A stretch of 64,000 nt of DNA from Echinicola pacifica DSM 19836 (GCF_000373245.1 NZ_KB890738.1:816065-880064), one strand, 5' to 3'. Counted from the first letter of the stretch, positions 52,251 through 62,052 are shown. A program made the numbers and translations. Notes: generated by a model from the letters alone, not told the origin.

Positions 52251-53879
52251 TTACTTATCCGAAATTTCGAGTATAGGTTGTCCACTAGCACCATTAGGAA
52301 TACGGATATCCAAAAGCATAGATAGGGTGGGTGCAATATCGGTGATCGAGCAATACCTAGAGCTCTTGCCGGCAGGGACATTCCATCCGTAAAAGAGTAC
52401 GGGAACATGAGTATCATAGATATAACCGCTGCCATGGGTGGTGCCACGAGCCGAGTTAGATAGCCAGCCTGGTTCCAGGATCAGCATAACATCTCCTGAA
52501 GCCTTATGGTTATAGCCCATTTGCAATAAATGCGGGCGTCCCTCGGTATATTGCATGCGCTTCATATCGGAAGCGGTATAGGCTTCTTTGATACCTGGCA
52601 GCCTGAGCATAAAATCAGCTATTTCACGCTGCATCTTAGCTAGATCCAGTCCTTTCTCCTCCGCCAATTTCCTGTTTAGAAATATCTGATCGTTGGAGGT
52701 ATTTAAGATCCAGTTGCCTTCCCCATAATGCTCACGAGTATAGCCTTTAAGTTGGGTCAGGGCAAATCGTGTGTCAAAACTGCCAGTAGGCAGGTTTTCA
52801 CTCTTATTATAATTTACCACCTCGGCCACAGCATGATCGGCGGTAAGGAAGACCAGGTATTCACCTTTGCCGTATTCCTTATCTAGATAATTGAAAAACT
52901 TCTCCAGGCTTTGGTCCAATCGCAAATAGGTATCCTCCAGTTCTATGGAAGTAGGGCCAAATCGATGTCCTACATAATCGGTAGAAGAAAAACTAAGCGC
53001 TAAGAAATCTGTTTCCTCTCCCTTGCCCAATTTTTCGCCTTCTAAGGCCGCATAGGCCATGTCTAAGGTGAAGTCATTGCCGAAAGGTGTGGAGGCAATT
53101 AGTCCAATGCCATCGTTATCCTTCATCAATTTCTTAAGGTCGTAAGGAAAGTCAGTGGTTTCCTTACCAATAAATGGCGCCTCAAAATCATTATTGTCTG
53201 CTACACTTTGCTTATAGCTCTTGATATTATAGAGCGGCTTCCAGGTGTTGGACAGGTATTTCTCCGCAAGTTTCTTTTTGTTGAATTTCACTAACCAATC
53301 TGGCAGCTCCTCATGATAATAGGAGGAAGTCATAAATTCACCAGTGGTTTTATCAAACCAATAGGCTTCTCCCAGATGGCCCGCAGGAAGTGCCGCGCCA
53401 CGGTCCTTGATGGCTATACCAACGACTTTAGACCGCTTATTGGTGGACAGCCTGAGCTCATCGGTGATGGTATTGGTAAGTAAGTTTCTTGGTGAGATCT
53501 CCCCATTTTTTGCTGATCCTCCGACTGCCGTCACCGTACTGTCTTCTGCGCAATAGATGGTCTGATTGAGTTCTCTTACATACCAGTTGTTGCCAATAAT
53601 CCCATGAGTGGAAGGAGTGGTGCCGGTATATACTGAGGAGTGACCTGGCCCAGTATAGGTAGGGATATAGTTATAATGAGCATTTTTCATTACAAACCCC
53701 TCATTCATCAGGCGCTTAAAACCACCTTCGGAATAGCGCTCTTGGAATTTATTCAGGTATTCGTATCGCATTTGATCCACGACAATCCCTACCACCAGTT
53801 TAGGCTTTTCAGCCTTTTGAGCTAGGCTTATGCCCATACTCATGACCACGATAAGGCCAGTTGCAAAAATTTTTTTCAT
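52251..53879 (-). CDS. pafA: PafA-type alkaline phosphatase
   Basis: A 542-residue secreted phosphomonoesterase of the PafA family, an efficient Bacteroidota phosphatase that is usually not phosphate-repressed. The signal peptide ends at SLAQ. The active-site nucleophile Thr76 lies in PTYTGPGHSSVYTG, with metal-binding Asp35 in VVDQMR and further ligands in STDYVGHRFGP and LTADHAVAE. Expected to act in the periplasm, releasing phosphate from phosphomonoesters. It is divergent from the aminopeptidase P gene and has its own terminator. Confidence 0.93.
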   Translation of the reverse strand: MKKIFATGLIVVMSMGISLAQKAEKPKLVVGIVVDQMRYEYLNKFQERYSEGGFKRLMNEGFVMKNAHYNYIPTYTGPGHSSVYTGTTPSTHGIIGNNWYVRELNQTIYCAEDSTVTAVGGSAKNGEISPRNLLTNTITDELRLSTNKRSKVVGIAIKDRGAALPAGHLGEAYWFDKTTGEFMTSSYYHEELPDWLVKFNKKKLAEKYLSNTWKPLYNIKSYKQSVADNNDFEAPFIGKETTDFPYDLKKLMKDNDGIGLIASTPFGNDFTLDMAYAALEGEKLGKGEETDFLALSFSSTDYVGHRFGPTSIELEDTYLRLDQSLEKFFNYLDKEYGKGEYLVFLTADHAVAEVVNYNKSENLPTGSFDTRFALTQLKGYTREHYGEGNWILNTSNDQIFLNRKLAEEKGLDLAKMQREIADFMLRLPGIKEAYTASDMKRMQYTEGRPHLLQMGYNHKASGDVMLILEPGWLSNSARGTTHGSGYIYDTHVPVLFYGWNVPAGKSSRYCSITDIAPTLSMLLDIRIPNGASGQPILEISDK

Positions 53880-54183
53880 GGTGAAAATTCATTTTTTTGA
53901 TAATGCGCTAATTTACAATAAAACCCGTTGGTATCTACCATTGAGAGTATGAAGTCTCTATTACCGCTAAAATTAACCTTAAACGGTTCATTTCAAACAA
54001 GAATGGTCTACGAATGCCGCTAGCACTTTAAAGGAAATGAGTAGAAATAACCATAATATAATATATAGACCTTGGTAAGTGTGCAGGCATGGTGTATAGC
54101 ATGGGCCTTATGACTTATAAATATGCCCTTGCAAGGCCGATAATTATGGGAGAGCTTATTATCTTAGAGGAAATTTGAGTATT
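53880..54183. other. Divergent promoter region between pafA and aminopeptidase P
   Basis: 304 AT-rich bases with no gene. No clear exact TAnnTTTG box was found on either strand. Confidence 0.4.
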
Positions 54184-55782
54184 ATGAAAACATTGAGAAT
54201 AATCTGTTTGGCCCTAGGGTTTGCGGGAATATACGGCTCCCTTTTTTCACAGTCTTATTTTGATGATGGCCTTGATGCGGATTTCCACCGTGGTCGTCGC
54301 GAGGCCCTAAGGGAGAAAATGCCCGAAAAATCCATGGCAGTTATCTTCACCAATCCTGTCAAGAACCGGTCAAATGACGTGGATTTTATCTACCATCCTC
54401 AGACAGACTTCTTTTATTTGACAGGCCTTAGGGAGCCTGATGCGGCCTTACTGCTGTTTAGCGAGCCGGTATCGGTGGGTGGAGAATTGGTCGATGAGCT
54501 TATCTATGTGCAGCCACGTGATGAGACCGCCGAGATGTGGAATGGTAAAAGGCTGGGGAAAGAAGGCGTAGGTAAGTTTTTAGGCTTCCAGCAGGTGTAC
54601 CTGAATGAGGAATTTTTAGAAGGCGTTTCTTTAGAGGATTTTGAGCTGATTCTAAGCTTTAATCTGGCCGATGGTATTGAGGAGAGCAATGCAAATAAGT
54701 CCATCCAAAGCATGAGAGATCAATTTAAGGAAGCCAGTAATTACCCTGATCAGCTATCAGAAGTGACCAATAAGATGTACGAGCTCATCAAAGCTACGGA
54801 TGTGGATAACTCAGCGAATGTGGCCCAAGTGATAGGCCGCTATCGCAAATATTACCCAGAGGTGGAGAATGATGCGATGCTAACCGCCTACCTCGAGGCT
54901 GAGTCACCTGAGAAAAGAATGGAGATAGCGCAGGAAATTCCAGCACATAAGGTGAATATCAGTGCCCTTACGGAAATCATGGAATCGCTGAGAGGAGTCA
55001 AAACCGCTGAGGAAATCAGTATGCTGCAGAAGGCCATCAAAATCTCCGCCATTGGTCAGATCGAGGTGATGAAAGCCCTGAAGCCGGGCATGTCTGAGCG
55101 GGAAGTGCAGGGGATTCACGAATTTGTGTACAAAAGATATGGAGCTGAAAACGTGGGCTACCCTTCCATCGTGGGTGCCGGGCATAATGGCTGCATTCTT
55201 CACTATATCTCCAATGACCTACGAAATCCCGATAAGCGCCTGATGCTAATGGACCTTGGCGCAGAATGGCGAGGATATACTGCCGATGTCACCAGGACCA
55301 TTCCCATTACCGGGAAGTTTACCGCCGAGGAAAAGGCAATTTACGATTTGGTCTATAAAGCCCAGGAAGCAGCTATGACGGCCTGCAAGCCAGGATCTGA
55401 ATTTGGGGATATTAGCAAAATCGCTCAAAGGGTCATCAATGAAGGTTTGGAGGAGCTGGGAATCATCATTCGAGGTCAGCGCCATCGATATTTTCCACAT
55501 GGAACTAGCCACCATCTCGGTTTGGATGTACATGACCGCGGTGAGTACGGTATGCTGCAGAAGGGTATGGTCCTGACCGTGGAGCCGGGGATTTATATTC
55601 CCGAAGGGAGTGACTGTGACCCCAAATGGTGGAATATAGCGGTGAGAATAGAAGATGATGTACTCATCACTGAGGAGGGATTCGTAAACCTCTCTGCCGA
55701 TGCCCCGCGCAGCAGCGCGGCGATAGAGAAGATGATGGCCCAGCCTAGCATATTAGAAGAATGGGTACTTCCTGAATTATAA
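54184..55782 (+). CDS. Exported Xaa-Pro aminopeptidase (aminopeptidase P)
   Basis: A 532-residue metallopeptidase of the M24B family, cleaving N-terminal residues before proline. From the ATG at 54184 a signal peptide (MKTLRIICLALGFAGIYGSLFSQ) is present, so the enzyme is exported; a TTG lies three codons upstream. An N-terminal AMP_N domain has FYLTGLREPDAAL. The pita-bread catalytic domain carries the metal ligands in MDLGAEWRGYTADVTRTIP (two Asp), HGTSHHLGLDVHD (His), TVEPGIYIPEG (Glu) and RIEDDVLIT (Glu). The metal is usually manganese. Confidence 0.95.
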   Translation: MKTLRIICLALGFAGIYGSLFSQSYFDDGLDADFHRGRREALREKMPEKSMAVIFTNPVKNRSNDVDFIYHPQTDFFYLTGLREPDAALLLFSEPVSVGGELVDELIYVQPRDETAEMWNGKRLGKEGVGKFLGFQQVYLNEEFLEGVSLEDFELILSFNLADGIEESNANKSIQSMRDQFKEASNYPDQLSEVTNKMYELIKATDVDNSANVAQVIGRYRKYYPEVENDAMLTAYLEAESPEKRMEIAQEIPAHKVNISALTEIMESLRGVKTAEEISMLQKAIKISAIGQIEVMKALKPGMSEREVQGIHEFVYKRYGAENVGYPSIVGAGHNGCILHYISNDLRNPDKRLMLMDLGAEWRGYTADVTRTIPITGKFTAEEKAIYDLVYKAQEAAMTACKPGSEFGDISKIAQRVINEGLEELGIIIRGQRHRYFPHGTSHHLGLDVHDRGEYGMLQKGMVLTVEPGIYIPEGSDCDPKWWNIAVRIEDDVLITEEGFVNLSADAPRSSAAIEKMMAQPSILEEWVLPEL

Positions 55783-55830
55783 ATAAAAAATCCTGAGGTT
55801 TCAAATAACTGATACCTACACGAAAAAATT

Positions 55831-55866
55831 ACCAGAAGCGAGAAGATCATGCCCCTAGCTTCTGGT
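55831..55866. terminator. Bidirectional terminator between convergent genes
   Basis: ACCAGAAGC (55831-55839) pairs with GCTTCTGGT (55858-55866). A T-rich stretch follows on each strand (GAATTTTCC and TAATTTTTTC), serving both aminopeptidase P and the DoxD-DoxA gene. Confidence 0.7.
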
Positions 55867-55882
55867 GAATTTTCCTATTTAA

Positions 55883-56902
55883 TTATTTCAGTACTTGCTT
55901 TTCCCAGCTTGCACCACTTATATCTGTTATTTTAATACGATATTCTCCCGTAGGGAGTCCCTCCAATAGAGGACTATCAAAATTTAAAGTGGCTCTAGCC
56001 CCCAGAGGAAGGATCAAGCTATGTTTGCCAGGCTTTACCTTGGCTATATAATGGTTTTCTATCTGTGACTCTTCCATATTCGCAAGATCATTTTGGTCAA
56101 ATTCAAGTTTGCGATTACCCTGCTTATCCATCAGCTCAATCCCAATGATCCAAGCGCCATAGACATCCACTCCTTCAGTTCTGAACACCTCAAAATCAAG
56201 TCTTCCCCCAATAATTTTGGTTTGAGAGATTTCTATTTTTGGCTTCACAGACTTATTGTGTAGCGTACCCCACAGTCCTCCATGGAAGACCTGGTTGGTA
56301 AATAGCGTCAAGCCAAAAATGAGCAGTGCGCCCGACAGGACCAATTTAGGAAACAGAGAATCATTGATCGGCAAGGTTCCGGAGCCTATCCATGGAAACC
56401 ATGATTTCTTGGTGATCCCAAGGTTATTCTCAATCATATAGCGATCCACGGAATACTTGCCACTGCCGGTGAGGAATAAGATAAACCCGGAGGCTATCCC
56501 AAGTACCCCGATTTGCCATTCGTCTAAGCAGGTGGTGCCAATCCAGCCAGAACCCAATAGAATGCCCATGGCCAGGCCAAAAACACCGACACTCATCAGT
56601 CGCGTGAATACCCCAAACATGATGAGAAGTCCCACGATGCCTTCAATGATCGTGAAGGTGACCATTGCCATCCATAGAGCGTCTGGATTCTCCACCAAAT
56701 ACTGAATGATGGGCTTGATGCCTAGCGCATGAGGAAGGAAATGGTTGAATTTTTCTCCTATATACCCCGGCAGCTCAGGGTCTAATTTGTCCGCTAAAAT
56801 GGTTCTTCGGAAGAAGGCCGAAAAATAGGTCCAGCCTACCACCAGCCTTAATGCTAAGGTCAATAGACCAGCGTCATTTTTATTATTAGTGATATTATGC
56901 AT
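55883..56902 (-). CDS. DoxD-DoxA fusion (thiosulfate:quinone oxidoreductase-like)
   Basis: A 339-residue membrane protein combining an N-terminal DoxD domain (about 10-165, four helices, LALRLVVGWTYFSAFFRRT at the start, GSGWIGTTCLDEWQIGVLGIASGFIL) with a C-terminal DoxA domain (about 190-339) after one more helix. In archaea, DoxD and DoxA form thiosulfate:quinone oxidoreductase, feeding electrons from thiosulfate into the quinone pool. The fusion is known in Bacteroidota but its activity is not established. It follows a secreted DsrE-like gene, separated by 7 bases, suggesting a sulfur-related function. Confidence 0.85.
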   Translation of the reverse strand: MHNITNNKNDAGLLTLALRLVVGWTYFSAFFRRTILADKLDPELPGYIGEKFNHFLPHALGIKPIIQYLVENPDALWMAMVTFTIIEGIVGLLIMFGVFTRLMSVGVFGLAMGILLGSGWIGTTCLDEWQIGVLGIASGFILFLTGSGKYSVDRYMIENNLGITKKSWFPWIGSGTLPINDSLFPKLVLSGALLIFGLTLFTNQVFHGGLWGTLHNKSVKPKIEISQTKIIGGRLDFEVFRTEGVDVYGAWIIGIELMDKQGNRKLEFDQNDLANMEESQIENHYIAKVKPGKHSLILPLGARATLNFDSPLLEGLPTGEYRIKITDISGASWEKQVLK

Positions 56903-56909
56903 CTTACTA

Positions 56910-57335
56910 TTAAAAACTTATGGTTAAAACTCCTTTTTTCTTTTGCTGAAAGCCATATAAAATGCCATTGTCCACCACCTCGACGGAGGAAGGAAGGTCC
57001 TTGGCCTCTAAGTCAAATTTTGATAGGGAAATGCCGCAGACATAGATTTTGATGCCTAGGCTTTCGGCTTTTTGCAATTGTGGATTAAACTGGGGATCGG
57101 TAATGATATCTTGCACGGCTTTGCCGCAAAAGACAAGCTGGAAATCCCCGAAATCAGCCCCATCCTCCTCGGCCAGCCCCTGTGCCGCCAAGAGAATGGG
57201 AGATAGCTGCTGCGCCTTTTGGGAGAGTGCAAGGTACCGATTTGCATGCCTTTCGGTACTCGTTTGGCCTTGCCCTTGCAAAGAAAAGAGTGTAAGGAAA
57301 CAAACCGTGAAAATATAAACAGAATAAGATTTCAT
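56910..57335 (-). CDS. Secreted DsrE-like protein
   Basis: A 141-residue protein with a signal peptide (MKSYSVYIFTVCFLTLFSLQGQGQ), then a DsrE/DsrF-like fold. Signs are VFCGKAVQDI and the Cys-containing GIKIYVCGISLSKFDL near the C-terminus, plus VVDNGILYGFQQKKKG at the end. DsrE proteins bind sulfane sulfur on a Cys and shuttle it; here export puts it outside the cytoplasm. The next gene downstream is DoxD-DoxA, so a sulfur-oxidation pair is plausible. Confidence 0.75.
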   Translation of the reverse strand: MKSYSVYIFTVCFLTLFSLQGQGQTSTERHANRYLALSQKAQQLSPILLAAQGLAEEDGADFGDFQLVFCGKAVQDIITDPQFNPQLQKAESLGIKIYVCGISLSKFDLEAKDLPSSVEVVDNGILYGFQQKKKGVLTISF

Positions 57336-57634
57336 ATAAATATATTTTTATTAAAGATAGATAACTATACCCTAGTACTATTTCCGTCAAGGAAAGTAAA
57401 AGGAATAAGGCCCATGCCTCATTTAGCCATTAGTCAAAAGCAGGTTTGAGTCTGCTGAAAGTGGATTTGAAAAGCGTATTCAGACCGCCTGTTGGCAAGG
57501 TTTATAGATGGCCTTATGGCAATGGCAATAGGATTTAGGGAAATATAGGATAGGCCCAATCCTGACTTCTCACTAGGCTTATTGTTATTCACCCAAAGTG
57601 GAAAGGATTCTGAATCAGCTAAATGAAAAAAGAT

Positions 57635-58015
57635 TTAGGAATAAACCTTCAGATTCTGATATAAAATATAAAGAGGAATATAGCTGACCTTCTCTTCCAA
57701 GCTCGCATGAAAATGGAGGAAAGTATCAGGCTCCACTGCTGTGGACGTTTCAAAAGTATAAGGTATGAGGCTGAATGCAGGGATTTCCCATTGCTGATTG
57801 GTAGCGGCAGAAATCGCTTTTTCGGATATATCCAAGTTTGCGCAGCCTTGATTGGCAAGGGTCGATAAGCCTTTATTGGTAACTTCTGTAAGGGGAAGTC
57901 CGGATAGGGTTTGTATAGACTTTCGGACTTTGCAGGGGGAAAGCATGAGTAACATGGCGAGGCCAAGCACTGAAAATAGGGTAAAAAATGTCTTTCTTTT
58001 CTGCGATTCTCTCAC
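57635..58015 (-). CDS. Small exported protein of unknown function (SPCKVR-type)
   Basis: A 126-residue protein beginning with a basic N-terminus and one hydrophobic helix (FFTLFSVLGLAMLLMLSPCKVRKSIQ), followed by a soluble tail with Cys (NQGCANLDISEKA). Starting at GTG 58015. I recall a family of small Bacteroidota proteins with a similar SPCKVR(N/K)xIQ helix end and a (T/E)VxNK segment, function unknown. Without a search this remains a memory-based suggestion. Confidence 0.55.
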   Translation of the reverse strand: MRESQKRKTFFTLFSVLGLAMLLMLSPCKVRKSIQTLSGLPLTEVTNKGLSTLANQGCANLDISEKAISAATNQQWEIPAFSLIPYTFETSTAVEPDTFLHFHASLEEKVSYIPLYILYQNLKVYS

Positions 58016-58286
58016 GGCTAGGCTTTACTATTTTTGTTTGGGATAGGAATTATTCCTTTACCAAAAAGAGTGTACGGTAGTACAGCATAGGGGTTTCAAA
58101 AGTTAAGGTATTTGTTTCCTGAAATCAGCAGAATACTGGCATGATAAAAGAATAAAAGAACATGAATCACTACTCCTCACGCATCCCACTTTTCATGCCA
58201 TGGTTGAGGCTGGATTGCTGGGCTTCGAATTGATTGCTGGGGAATAGTGGGATAAGGATTGTTGATATCAGTAGATAAATAGTACC

Positions 58287-58934
58287 TTAATTATCATTCT
58301 TCAGGTCACCTCGCTTGATGGATTTGATGAAGTTAGCCCAGGCAAAAGGATTAAGTAGGGGGAAAGACCTTGGCCCATAGCGATCCTGCACCTGCTGCAT
58401 TTGACCTGCCTGCAAGTTTCGGAAGTTTTCATTGGCGGAGGCCGGCATTTTCTCAGCCCATCTTATGAACATTTGAGGACTTAGGTTGCCGCGATTTAGT
58501 GGAATATCCTCTATATTGGCGGCTAACATAGCTTGTTTGAATTCTTCCTCAGTGGGGTAGGGCATTACTTCTACCTCGCTCAGGGCGATTTCATCCTGTG
58601 CCATGGTAAGGATTAGACTGATCTTATCATCCGTCACCTTCATGGGAACCTGAAAGGTTTGGTTTTGAAGACCCACGAAACTGAAGATTACACTGTCACC
58701 TTCTGCTACGGGCATGGAGAAATATCCAAATTGATTGGAACTGGTACCGCGTCCTTTTTTAGGAACATATACGTTGACCCCGGATACGGCGGTGGTGCTG
58801 TCATTATTTAGGATAACCCCAGAAAGCTGAATGACCTTCTTTTCCTCTGTTTGCTGAGCGCTTACAGAGGTAGAAATCATTATTCCCGACAGGAAAAATA
58901 AAAAGAAAGCGAAATATGTAAGGGAGAATTTCAA
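58287..58934 (-). CDS. Secreted carboxypeptidase-regulatory-like domain protein
   Basis: A 215-residue protein with a signal peptide ending near SVSAQ and a CarboxypepD_reg-like beta-sandwich (about 30-115): IQLSGVILNNDSTTAVSGVNVYVPKKGRGTSSNQFGYFSMPVAEGDSVIFSFVGLQ. The rest is helical and not recognised. Such domains often front TonB-dependent receptors; here it stands alone, so a role in the envelope is inferred. The start is TTG at 58934; no ATG gives a full signal peptide. Confidence 0.75.
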   Translation of the reverse strand: MKFSLTYFAFFLFFLSGIMISTSVSAQQTEEKKVIQLSGVILNNDSTTAVSGVNVYVPKKGRGTSSNQFGYFSMPVAEGDSVIFSFVGLQNQTFQVPMKVTDDKISLILTMAQDEIALSEVEVMPYPTEEEFKQAMLAANIEDIPLNRGNLSPQMFIRWAEKMPASANENFRNLQAGQMQQVQDRYGPRSFPLLNPFAWANFIKSIKRGDLKNDN

Positions 58935-59069
58935 AATATCCTTTTTTTAACGAAACGATTGGTGGCCAAAATAGTTTAGCGTATTGTGTGCCGATTTCAA
59001 CTGCTATAATAGGGGTTTTTCGCTGCATTTTCTTAATTTCAAGCAGCTTTCTTCGTTAAAAGTTATTAA

Positions 59070-59450
59070 ATGAGACTCAAGAACATTAGTTTAAATTATG
59101 GCATGAGGGTCTTCAAAGCCCTTTCTGAGGAGCCAAGGGTACGCATTATCCACCTTCTTATTCAGAACAAGGAAATGTGTATCTCTGACCTGGAGCATAT
59201 TCTGGAATTTACCCAGACTAAGACCAGCAGACATCTGGCCTACCTTAAAAATTCTGGGCTGGTGGGGAGCAAAAGAATCGACCAGTGGACCTTCTATTAT
59301 ATCTTGGATGAGGCGATGGAAATCATCAACCAGATATTCAAGTTTATCCAAAAGGATATAAACCTCATCAGGGATCAGGAGGTATATGAAATCCTAAAGT
59401 CCAATCGAGAACTGGCGATCAATAAAATCGAAAATCAACCCTATAAATAA
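59070..59450 (+). CDS. ArsR-family winged-helix regulator
   Basis: A 126-residue DNA-binding protein of the ArsR/SmtB type, with VFKALSEEPRVRIIHLLIQNKEMCISDLEHILEFTQTKTSRHLAYLKNSGLVGSKRIDQWTFYYILD. The recognition helix is QTKTSRHLAYL. Metal-binding cysteines are few (one in the third helix), so it may not sense metal. It precedes the YjjG nucleotidase gene by 11 bases. Confidence 0.88.
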   Translation: MRLKNISLNYGMRVFKALSEEPRVRIIHLLIQNKEMCISDLEHILEFTQTKTSRHLAYLKNSGLVGSKRIDQWTFYYILDEAMEIINQIFKFIQKDINLIRDQEVYEILKSNRELAINKIENQPYK

Positions 59451-59461
59451 GTACCCTTAAA

Positions 59462-60157
59462 GTGAGAAAGTACCAGCATTTGTTTTTTGATCTTGACCAT
59501 ACCCTTTGGGATTATGACCGCAATGTCCAGGAATCCCTATCTGAGCTATATGAATTATACGCTTTGGCCGGACTGGGTCTGCCATCTGCAAGCGATTTCT
59601 ATCAGGGATTCCTATTTGTAAATATGGGCCTGTGGGAACACTATAATGTGGGCAAGATCGATAAGGTGACGCTTAGAAAAGAACGTTTCAGAAGGATCTT
59701 CGATCATCTGGGAGCAGGAAATGCGGAGGTTCCGCAGGCGATGGAGGAGGATTTTATGCATAGAACCTCTACAAAGCCCCATTTGTTTCCACATTCCAAA
59801 GAGATTCTCATCTACCTGCAGCAACACTATCAGCTTCATGTGATCACCAATGGCTTTGACCATAGTCAGGCACAGAAGATGAGCTCTTCGGGTATTGGCG
59901 AGTACTTTCAGCTCGTGGTCACCTCTGAGACTACAGGTCATAAGAAGCCCGACAAGCGCATCTTCGAATATGCGATGGGCAAGCTGGGCGTAAAGGCTGA
60001 GGACTGTCTGATGATAGGTGATAATCCGGTTTCGGATATTCAGGGAGCCAAAAACGCCTCCATTGATCAGGTGTATTTTAATCCGCATGGAAGTGAGATA
60101 GATCCCCAGGCGACCTATACCATTACCCATTTGTCTGAGTTAGAAAACTTGCTGTAA
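59462..60157 (+). CDS. YjjG-type HAD pyrimidine 5'-nucleotidase
   Basis: A 231-residue haloacid dehalogenase superfamily phosphatase with DLDHTLWDYDRN (nucleophile Asp, about residue 10), VITNGFDHSQAQK, HKKPDKRIFEYAM and GDNPVSDIQGAKNA. This resembles YjjG/YfnB, which hydrolyses non-canonical pyrimidine nucleotides. GTG 59462 is the start. It forms an operon with the ArsR-type regulator. Confidence 0.9.
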   Translation: MRKYQHLFFDLDHTLWDYDRNVQESLSELYELYALAGLGLPSASDFYQGFLFVNMGLWEHYNVGKIDKVTLRKERFRRIFDHLGAGNAEVPQAMEEDFMHRTSTKPHLFPHSKEILIYLQQHYQLHVITNGFDHSQAQKMSSSGIGEYFQLVVTSETTGHKKPDKRIFEYAMGKLGVKAEDCLMIGDNPVSDIQGAKNASIDQVYFNPHGSEIDPQATYTITHLSELENLL

Positions 60158-60333
60158 TTCAGGAATAGTAATATTGGGGTACCCCAAATAAAAAAGGCCT
60201 AAAAGTCCCCAGATAGGCAGAGGTTTCAGGAATGGTTCCAGCCAATCTGGGGAAACTTAGCGGCTACTTGGCATGGTATATGCCGCATTTTACATAAATT
60301 GTGCGACTAGGAATATAAAAACTCAAAATTGTT

Positions 60334-61965
60334 ATGTTAAAAGGTTTTTTTAATGTGCCGGAACCAAAGAATGAGCCGGTGTTTGACTATGCCCCCGGGA
60401 GTCCGGAAAAGGCGAAATTGAAAGAAGCGCTCAAGGAAGCTAGAAGCCAGCAAGTGGATATTCCCATGTATATCGGTGGCGAGCAGGTGAAGACTGGGAA
60501 GAAAATCCCGCTTTCTCCTCCCCATGACCATCAGCATCTATTGGGTCACTTCCATGAAGGCGATAAAGGCCATGTGGAGCAGGCTATAAATGCCGCTCTG
60601 GGGGCAAAGGAAGCTTGGGAAACCATGGAATGGGAACAAAGAGCTGCCATTTTTCTGAAAGCTGCCGACCTGATCGCTGGACCCTATCGATATAAAATCA
60701 ATGCAGCCACCATGCTCGGGCAATCCAAAAACGCCTATCAAGCAGAAATTGACTCTGCCTGTGAAATCGTGGATTTCCTCCGATTTAATGTGAAATATAT
60801 GACTGATATCTATTCTCAGCAGCCTCCAATCTCTGGAAAGGGCGTGTGGAATAGGTTAGAACAGCGTCCTTTGGAGGGGTTTATCTTTGCCCTTACTCCA
60901 TTTAATTTTACCGCTATTGCAGGAAACCTTCCCACTGCACCCGCTATGATGGGGAATACCGTGGTATGGAAACCTGCTTATACGCAGATCTATGCTGCCA
61001 ATGTACTGATGGAGGTTTTTCGTGATGCAGGCGTTCCTGATGGTGTTATTAATTTGGTCTATGTCGATGGACCTGCAGCAGGAGAGGTGATCTTTGACCA
61101 TCCTGACTTTGCGGGTATCCACTTTACTGGATCCACCGCTGTGTTCCAGACTATCTGGAAAACTATCGGAAATAATATCACCAAATATAAATCCTATCCG
61201 CGTATCGTGGGCGAAACAGGAGGTAAAGACTTCGTGGTCGCTCATAAGTCAGCACGTGCGAAGGAGCTGGCTACTGGTTTGGTAAGAGGCGCTTTTGAAT
61301 TTCAAGGACAGAAATGCTCAGCAGCTTCCCGGGCTTATGTGCCTTCCAATCTATGGGAAGATGTGAAGAAATACATACAGGAAGATCTTTCTACCATGAA
61401 AATGGGTGGAGTGGAAGATTTCACCAATTTCGTGAATGCGGTGATAGATGAGAAGTCATTTGATAAAATCGCTAGCTTCATCGATAAGGCTAAGGAAGAA
61501 GGGCTGGAGATTATTTCCGGTGGCAATTATGATAAGTCCAAGGGGTATTTTGTGGAGCCTACCGTCATCGTGACCAAAGACCCAATGTACAAAACCATGT
61601 GCGAGGAGATTTTTGGTCCAGTGCTGACCATTTACGTGTATCAGGCAGATCATTTTGAGGAGACCCTGGAGCTCGTTGACCAGACCTCTCCGTATGCACT
61701 GACAGGAGCGATATTCTCTCAGGATAGATACGCTGCTGAATTTGCTACCAAAAAGCTAAGAAATGCCGCCGGGAACTTCTATATCAACGATAAGCCTACT
61801 GGTGCTGTGGTAGGACAGCAGCCATTTGGCGGAGCCAGAAAATCCGGTACCAATGATAAGGCCGGTGCGATGATCAACTTATTGAGATGGGTTTCTCCAA
61901 GAACAATCAAGGAAACCTTCGTCACTCCTACCGATTATAGGTATCCATTCCAAGGTGAAGAATAA
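60334..61965 (+). CDS. pruA: L-glutamate gamma-semialdehyde dehydrogenase
   Basis: The enzyme oxidises glutamate gamma-semialdehyde (in equilibrium with pyrroline-5-carboxylate) to glutamate, the second step of proline degradation. The 543-residue aldehyde dehydrogenase has the NAD-binding ALTPFNFTAIAGNLPTAPAMMGN, GSTAVFQTIWK, the Glu in GETGGKDFVVA and the catalytic Cys in FQGQKCSAASRAYVP. The substrate-binding C-terminus has GQQPFGGARKSGTNDKAGA. A single-domain form rather than a PutA fusion. Followed by a terminator. Confidence 0.97.
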   Translation: MLKGFFNVPEPKNEPVFDYAPGSPEKAKLKEALKEARSQQVDIPMYIGGEQVKTGKKIPLSPPHDHQHLLGHFHEGDKGHVEQAINAALGAKEAWETMEWEQRAAIFLKAADLIAGPYRYKINAATMLGQSKNAYQAEIDSACEIVDFLRFNVKYMTDIYSQQPPISGKGVWNRLEQRPLEGFIFALTPFNFTAIAGNLPTAPAMMGNTVVWKPAYTQIYAANVLMEVFRDAGVPDGVINLVYVDGPAAGEVIFDHPDFAGIHFTGSTAVFQTIWKTIGNNITKYKSYPRIVGETGGKDFVVAHKSARAKELATGLVRGAFEFQGQKCSAASRAYVPSNLWEDVKKYIQEDLSTMKMGGVEDFTNFVNAVIDEKSFDKIASFIDKAKEEGLEIISGGNYDKSKGYFVEPTVIVTKDPMYKTMCEEIFGPVLTIYVYQADHFEETLELVDQTSPYALTGAIFSQDRYAAEFATKKLRNAAGNFYINDKPTGAVVGQQPFGGARKSGTNDKAGAMINLLRWVSPRTIKETFVTPTDYRYPFQGEE

Positions 61966-62014
61966 GATTTCGATTAAAGAAATACCACTATCAATCCTAA
62001 GGATTGAGATCATT

Positions 62015-62052
62015 AAGAGCGGGCTTCCTAAAAGGAGTTCGCTCTTTTTTTT
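62015..62052 (+). terminator. Intrinsic terminator after pruA
   Basis: AAGAGCG...TCC (62015 on) pairs with GGA...CGCTCTT (to 62046) and continues in a run of T residues to 62052. A separate TCAATCC/GGATTGA hairpin lies just upstream. Confidence 0.75.

Noticed and set aside
60174-60187. A 14-base palindrome TTGGGGTACCCCAA upstream of pruA
   Set aside because: It has no loop for a hairpin and no known regulator site matches; a single short palindrome could be chance.
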